From positions 62,001 through 126,000 of the forward strand of contig ADNK01000550.1 of assembly GCA_000320545.1 (NCBI GenBank): DNA of 64,000 nucleotides. Reading direction: 5' to 3'. Under the pieces are notes generated by a model. It saw only the letters and a list, made by a program, of their open reading frames with translations, was not told where the DNA came from and did no database searches. Position 1 is the first letter of the stretch, and the number at the start of each line of letters is the position of its first letter. Made by a program: the position numbers and the translations under genes. Below, piece after piece: positions 60,018-64,000 of this stretch. Source of the DNA: Bigelowiella natans CCMP2755 (Eukaryota > Cercozoa > Chlorarachniophyceae).

Positions 60018-60089
60018 TCAATCTTGACGTTCCCATTTGTAATACTCAATCCAATCCGAAAGGCTCGCGTCGTTCCCTGGAGGCGACAT
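60018..60089 (-). CDS. Possible micro-ORF, 23 aa
   Basis: From ATG 60089 to TGA, an acidic, Trp-rich product (DWIEYYKWERQD at the end). A T7 tract (CATTTTTTTGCAC on the minus strand) ends ten bases before it. Too short to be sure; the rest of the 59922-60153 interval has only an AT-rich stretch with AAATAAATAAATATTT near 59971. Confidence 0.2.
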   Translation of the reverse strand: MSPPGNDASLSDWIEYYKWERQD

Positions 60090-60153
60090 GGCAATGTGCA
60101 AAAAAATGTGTTTGTGTTTGTTGCTTGTTTGCACATCCAAGTGATATTTTTTT

Positions 60154-61041
60154 TTAACCATACATCCATCCACCCAAATTGCTCATTGCTCTAAAGGGTG
60201 ATGAAAGAAGGTGTGCCGTGCCATCTACAAATTTACCTGCACCATGCAAAGCACCGCCTACACCCTTGCGAACCACGGGAATGGTTCCGCTCGCTATGTT
60301 GTTTGCTAACCCTACTGAGTGCCACTGATTTTTATCCCATTCTTGCCATTCCAATTCTCGCTCACCCCATTTTTTTAAGTTTTCTCTATTTTCAACATTT
60401 TCCTTTTGCAACAAGGAATTGTCTTTTGCTTGTTTTTGATTGATGATGTTCAGTTCCTGATTCCGACTCTGGGAATTTGCAAGATCAGCTTCTTTTTTTT
60501 CCAGTTGATTGCTCATGTTTGACATCTGCTGATTTTTTTTAAGGCCATACAAAGCCGCTGCTATAGTTGCTGCTGTAGCTGCTGCTCTGCCGCTGTTGTC
60601 GTGAAGCAAGTTCAAGTAATAATTCTGTGGATCTTTAAGGTTTGGCTCGAAGAGGTCGAACTGGGGATCGGGGAAATATTGGTTGTCGGTAAAAAACATG
60701 TAACCCCTGTTTTCGCGGTCATTAAGAACCCACTGCCCTCTTTGGTTGCACCGGGCTGTGCGCACAGGGGTGAGACCGAACTCGTTGTCTTGGTTTCTCC
60801 GGTGTATGGTCATGATCTTGTTGTAGTTGCCCGGGTTGCAGGCGTAAGGATCCCTGCGAAGGTACTTGTTCACCGTCACGTGCGGCATGGTTTTGTCAGC
60901 GACGCACCTTCCTACCTCCCGACCGTACATCATGGCTTGAGTACCTTTCTTGCATTGCATCGACTTTTTGTTCGACTCGGCCTCCATCTCGTTGATCCTG
61001 GCATCGACAAAGTAGTCATAAGTGCTTGTGCCAACCTGCAT
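60154..61041 (-). CDS. Virion membrane-like protein with Cys-containing head and coiled coil
   Basis: A 295-aa protein. The N-terminal 120 residues have paired Cys (CKKG, RCVADK, YACNPGN and RCNQRGQWVLND) with a nearby TDNQ. Then an Ala-rich hydrophobic segment (AAATAATIAAALYGL) near residue 152-168, a coiled coil of about 60 residues (KKEADLANSQSRNQELNII) and a Gly-rich end. The head resembles that of the 26034 gene. A disulfide-bonded virion membrane protein is inferred, a likely substrate of the Erv1-type oxidase. The gene is divergent from the 61259 gene, with two A/T runs between. Confidence 0.68.
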   Translation of the reverse strand: MQVGTSTYDYFVDARINEMEAESNKKSMQCKKGTQAMMYGREVGRCVADKTMPHVTVNKYLRRDPYACNPGNYNKIMTIHRRNQDNEFGLTPVRTARCNQRGQWVLNDRENRGYMFFTDNQYFPDPQFDLFEPNLKDPQNYYLNLLHDNSGRAAATAATIAAALYGLKKNQQMSNMSNQLEKKEADLANSQSRNQELNIINQKQAKDNSLLQKENVENRENLKKWGERELEWQEWDKNQWHSVGLANNIASGTIPVVRKGVGGALHGAGKFVDGTAHLLSSPFRAMSNLGGWMYG

Positions 61042-61087
61042 GCCTAGTTTTGGGTTTTACTGATGATTTATCGAGGTTTGTGTTTCG

Positions 61088-61100
61088 AAAAAAAATTAAT
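61088..61100 (-). promoter_or_regulatory. T-tract promoter-like element
   Basis: On the minus strand TTAATTTTTTTTC, about 50 bases ahead of the ATG at 61041. Same type as others. Confidence 0.32.
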
Positions 61101-61258
61101 AACAACACTAAAGAAAACGAGTGCGCTTTGCGACTGATCCACAAAAAACCACAAAAAAAAAATGTTGTTGCTTGGTATCAGTAAAACTCCCCGCGCACTG
61201 CAACAAGACAAACCCTCACAAAGTATTCGGGTCCAAATTACCTCGACACTCAAATATC

Positions 61259-61678
61259 ATGGCAACGATTTTAAGTCCCATCACAAATTTTTTCGGAGGT
61301 CTCATCCCAACCAGCTTCCTTGCGAGCAGCAGCGGCGGGGTTGTGCAGAACGTGGTCGTTTTCGGGGTTGTCGCACTAGTTGCCGTCATTGCACTAAATT
61401 TCTTCGGAGTCAACTCCCTTTTTGGGCAAGACATCAGCCTTCTTAGTGATGTCGAGGCCTTGTTCGTCGGCGGGGGGAGTGGCATGGGCAGCGGAATGGC
61501 GACATCGAGCTCCGGGACGGCAAAAGCCGAGCCTTTCATCGCTGACAAAGGGCAAACTAGCATCACAAACAGCACTTTGGCAGCTTTCGAGCCGGAAATG
61601 AACGACCTTCCATACAAATTCGACACCTACAGCCTGAACGAGGAGGCAAGGACGTTCCCGTACGATGGCCCCAAGTAA
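61259..61678 (+). CDS. Membrane protein near capsid gene, 139 aa
   Basis: The N-terminal part MATILSPITNFFGGLIP is followed by a membrane helix near residues 28-48 (VVVFGVVALVAVIALNFFG), then a Gly/Ser-rich linker (GGGSGMGSGMATSSSG) and a hydrophilic tail ending in EARTFPYDGPK. A virion membrane protein is likely. The frame is open upstream to a GTG at 61121, but ATG 61259 starts the plausible protein. An A10 run with flank CAC/TGTTG lies 100 bases upstream. Confidence 0.68.
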   Translation: MATILSPITNFFGGLIPTSFLASSSGGVVQNVVVFGVVALVAVIALNFFGVNSLFGQDISLLSDVEALFVGGGSGMGSGMATSSSGTAKAEPFIADKGQTSITNSTLAAFEPEMNDLPYKFDTYSLNEEARTFPYDGPK

Positions 61679-61770
61679 AGCTCACCAATTTGCACACAAT
61701 CATGGGGTTTTTAGGACTCTAATCCAATTTTTTTCTAGATTGTGCGCCCTTTGAAACGCGACATCCAAAA

Positions 61771-61790
61771 ACACTCAAAAAAAAATTAGC
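61771..61790 (+). promoter_or_regulatory. A-tract ahead of the capsid gene
   Basis: ACACTCAAAAAAAAATTAGC lies about 120 bases before the capsid ATG. It is the reverse of the T-tract type, so its role for this gene is unclear. The rest of the 61679-61909 interval shows no gene. Confidence 0.25.
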
Positions 61791-61909
61791 ATTTCGTACT
61801 TCCTGCTCTCCTTGGTGTTTCTGACATATCGATATACAAATCGCACACGTACTACTACGTCGAATCACAGCAATTGTTGCAAAAGTATCTCATCCACTTT
61901 TAAGTCACC

Positions 61910-63220
61910 ATGTCCGGATCAATGACACAGCTCGCAGCTCAAGGACAGCAGTCCAGTGCTGTCACGGGGATGGACTACACCCCTTTCAAAACCGTGGTTC
62001 GTAGGGTTACCGCTTTCAGCACCGAACCCAAAGTTGTTCAGTTCAACGGGACCACCGATTTCAACAAAGTTGCCCAATGCCACATCCCACGTACCGCTGA
62101 TCTTCTTTCCAAGATTTGGTTGGTCATAGAGACGGATCCTATTTCCGAGACCACACACAGCACCGGTGACATGAAGCACTACAAGGCGGTTGAAGATGTG
62201 GCCCGCGGTATGATCGAGTACATCACCCTCGAGGCTGGCTCGATCACTTACCAGACGATCTACCCTGAGTGGCTTGTCATCAAGGAGGAACTCAGTACGA
62301 CAAGCGAAAAAATTGACCTGGATCTCACTGGCAAACCTGATCGAAATACGGGTACATCACAAGCAGCCAGGTTTAGGGAGCTGCCTTACAAGAAAAATCG
62401 CTTCTATGTGCAGATCCCATTCTGGTTCTCCCGCACGTATGGTCACGCTCTTCCCATTGTGAACCTTCATCTTACCGAGATTACCATTAAAATCAAAATG
62501 AAGGCTAAAACTGACGTCATTATTAGCAACGCCGGTGTAGGAACTGGAGAATTTACTAATGGACTAACTGGTTCTTCCAAAGCTCCTGGAACGCCTGCCG
62601 CATTGAGCAGCAGCGACTTTGCGATCAACCAGATGTACCTCCTCGGCGAGTACATCTATCTTTCCGACAACGAACGTACCAGCTTTGCAACCAACCAGCA
62701 CGCTTACCTCATCGAGCAAGTTCAAACTCACACGGAGACCATTGCAGCAAATTCTACTTCGCACGTCGCTAAGCTTCAATTCAATCATCCGTGCAAGGCG
62801 TTCTACTGGTACGGGATTAAGAAAGACAACAAGGATGCTAAGAATTGGCTCGACTGGTCTGGTTACGAAGACGGAAAGACAGGTTTTGCGCCAGCAAACT
62901 CACTTTTTGAAACTGCAAAGATCTCACTCAACAACAACACCCGTGTTATGGCTTTGGGACCTAAGTATTACGGAACTATTCAACCACAGCAACACCACAC
63001 CAGGATCCCTACCTGCAATGTGTACATGTACTCTTTCGCTCTTGCGCCCGAGAACGTGCAGCCAAGTGGTAACCTGAACTGTAGCCGCATCGAGACTATC
63101 TCCCTCGAGCTCAAATTCTCCACATCATTCGATAAAACAATTGATCTTACCGTCATCGCCGAAAACTACAACATTGTACGAATCGGTAACGGCATCTCCA
63201 TGCTTTCTTGGGCATCTTAA
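61910..63220 (+). CDS. MCP: Major capsid protein (double jelly-roll)
   Basis: A 436-aa protein with features of NCLDV major capsid proteins: start SMTQLAAQGQQSSAVTGMD, then FKTVVRRVTAFSTEPKVVQF, CHIPRTADLLSKIWLVIE, and the middle of the first jelly roll ending in FWFSRTYGHALPIVNLHLTEITIKI, typical of the FWF-x-x-x-G-x-ALP-x-x-L block. The second jelly roll begins near residue 240 (LLGEYIYLSDNERTSFA) and ends with FALAPENVQPSGNLNCSRIETISLEL, matching the P-x-x-x-QPSG-x-x-N-x-SRI signature. Length equals that of chlorovirus and iridovirus capsid proteins (about 435-465). It forms the trimeric capsomers of the icosahedral shell. Confidence 0.93.
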   Translation: MSGSMTQLAAQGQQSSAVTGMDYTPFKTVVRRVTAFSTEPKVVQFNGTTDFNKVAQCHIPRTADLLSKIWLVIETDPISETTHSTGDMKHYKAVEDVARGMIEYITLEAGSITYQTIYPEWLVIKEELSTTSEKIDLDLTGKPDRNTGTSQAARFRELPYKKNRFYVQIPFWFSRTYGHALPIVNLHLTEITIKIKMKAKTDVIISNAGVGTGEFTNGLTGSSKAPGTPAALSSSDFAINQMYLLGEYIYLSDNERTSFATNQHAYLIEQVQTHTETIAANSTSHVAKLQFNHPCKAFYWYGIKKDNKDAKNWLDWSGYEDGKTGFAPANSLFETAKISLNNNTRVMALGPKYYGTIQPQQHHTRIPTCNVYMYSFALAPENVQPSGNLNCSRIETISLELKFSTSFDKTIDLTVIAENYNIVRIGNGISMLSWAS

Positions 63221-63360
63221 ATGTGTGAATTTTTTCGTAATATTATTTGTGTTGTGTGCATGTCAAGGCACAATTAAATAATTCAATGTGTAGTTACAAG
63301 CGTCTTAGGTTGTCATCATGTGCAATTCAAAACGTGTAGTCTTTTTCCATGACAAATGCA
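63221..63360. terminator. Convergent intergenic region
   Basis: 140 bases between the converging capsid and C2H2 genes with AT-rich runs (AATTTTTTCG, ATTAAATAATTC) and no gene. Transcripts of both genes must end here; no clear hairpin was seen. Confidence 0.3.
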
Positions 63361-64000
63361 TCAATGTGATGCGCGATCCACGACCGGGGTCGCACTCTTC
63401 GCCCATCGCGACATTGCAACATCGTCTTCGGAGTCGCTTTCATAGTCTTCCCCTCCCGTGTTTTCTTCTGGTAAATGTGAATCTTCACATCGTGTCATGT
63501 TCAAACTTCGATTAAAAATTCGACCGCAGACAGTGCAAGGATGCAACGATTCTAAGTGCCGTTGATGTGATTGCAAATGTTTGTGTAGGCGCTTGTGCCG
63601 CACATATGATTGGGAGTGTGGTTTGTGGTTCTTCGCAAGAAGATGCGCTCCGAGTGTGTCATAAAGTGCGTTGCGCTTTTTCCGCTCACAGATTGCTTTG
63701 GCGTTCTTTGAATTTCCTTCTGGTTTGATGCATGCGCCGCATTTGCAGCGTCTGCAATCTGTTCGTGCCGAGTGCCGCCAGAACAGCAAAAGGCGTTCCA
63801 TTTGTATGTCGGGGTGCTTTTCCACGTCACGAAAGGCCACGTGGGTTCCATACAGAGCGGTGGCTGTCTGAGCATCAGCAGCAACAAACCCCGCATCGTG
63901 CTCATGACGGTGCAAATCAGACGCGTTCACGAATCGCAGGCCGCACAATTTGCATTCGAATGCGCGGTTAAATCTTGGGTTGTATGAGTTTCGAGAGGAC
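63361..64000 (-). CDS. C2H2 zinc-finger protein, truncated by window end
   Basis: The frame is open to the right window edge, so the gene's start is outside. Near its visible N-terminus lies a C2H2 finger (FECKLCGLRFVNASDLHRHEHD). Further on are CRRCKCGACIKP (a Cys cluster) and HPCTVCGRIFNRSLNMTRCEDSH (finger-like). The C-terminus is acidic (EENTGGEDYESDSEDD). Probably a nucleic-acid-binding regulator; the family is not recognised. Together with the gene at 59-415 it puts one C2H2 gene near each end of the window. Confidence 0.62.
   Translation of the reverse strand, partial: SSRNSYNPRFNRAFECKLCGLRFVNASDLHRHEHDAGFVAADAQTATALYGTHVAFRDVEKHPDIQMERLLLFWRHSARTDCRRCKCGACIKPEGNSKNAKAICERKKRNALYDTLGAHLLAKNHKPHSQSYVRHKRLHKHLQSHQRHLESLHPCTVCGRIFNRSLNMTRCEDSHLPEENTGGEDYESDSEDDVAMSRWAKSATPVVDRASH

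Overview
The window looks like part of the genome of a nucleocytoplasmic large DNA virus (phylum Nucleocytoviricota). Hallmarks seen directly are a double-jelly-roll-type major capsid protein of 436 aa (61910-63220), an A32-type packaging ATPase with Walker A and B motifs (10876-12249), a D6/D11-type superfamily II helicase (437-3031), a PCNA-like clamp (12259-13815), an Erv1/E10R-type thiol oxidase domain (start of 48244-52080), and several small proteins whose motifs recur in this phylum. Genes are dense, intronless and on both strands. The capsid length fits phycodna-, irido- or marseillevirus-like lineages; I cannot assign a family or host. DNA polymerase, primase and RNA polymerase genes are not recognisable here, so the window is probably only part of a larger genome. 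Genes at both window ends run off the edge.

Layout. 0-10 kb: C2H2 finger gene, helicase, F-box protein, two unknown or virion-like genes, a CFWDG-family protein, one member of a paralogous pair, a membrane protein, two very small basic genes and a SET-domain protein. 10-18 kb: packaging ATPase, PCNA-like clamp, an RS-rich basic protein, a conserved NCLDV protein, the second paralog, and an MSV199/coiled-coil protein whose C-terminus is frameshifted. 17.9-18.9 kb: an essentially gene-free block with a 307-bp tandem repeat, E2F-like sites, ACTAGTG-type half-sites and a 40-bp perfect palindrome. 18.9-26 kb: small genes, including a GNAT acetyltransferase, a DUF5872 protein, an A20/AN1 zinc-finger protein and four small membrane proteins. 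26-39 kb: virion-like proteins, a zinc-binding protein, a U-box protein, a YqaJ-type nuclease and a double SET-domain protein. 38.9-39.3 kb: a 351-bp imperfect palindrome in AT-rich non-coding DNA. 39.3-53 kb: a 1009-aa membrane/virion-like protein, an OTU protease, a tyrosine-recombinase-like protein and a 1278-aa protein with an N-terminal Erv1 domain. 53-64 kb: repeat-rich, coiled-coil and membrane proteins that look structural, then the capsid gene and a second C2H2 gene.

How the parts may work together (inference). Clamp, YqaJ nuclease, recombinase and helicase suggest recombination-linked DNA metabolism. Capsid, ATPase, thiol oxidase and membrane proteins serve assembly. F-box, U-box, OTU and A20/AN1 proteins form a scattered set likely to act on host ubiquitin signalling. 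Three SET domains in two genes suggest methylation of histones or viral proteins. T8-10 tracts flanked by GTGT-like sequence recur upstream of many genes and are the best candidate promoter element.
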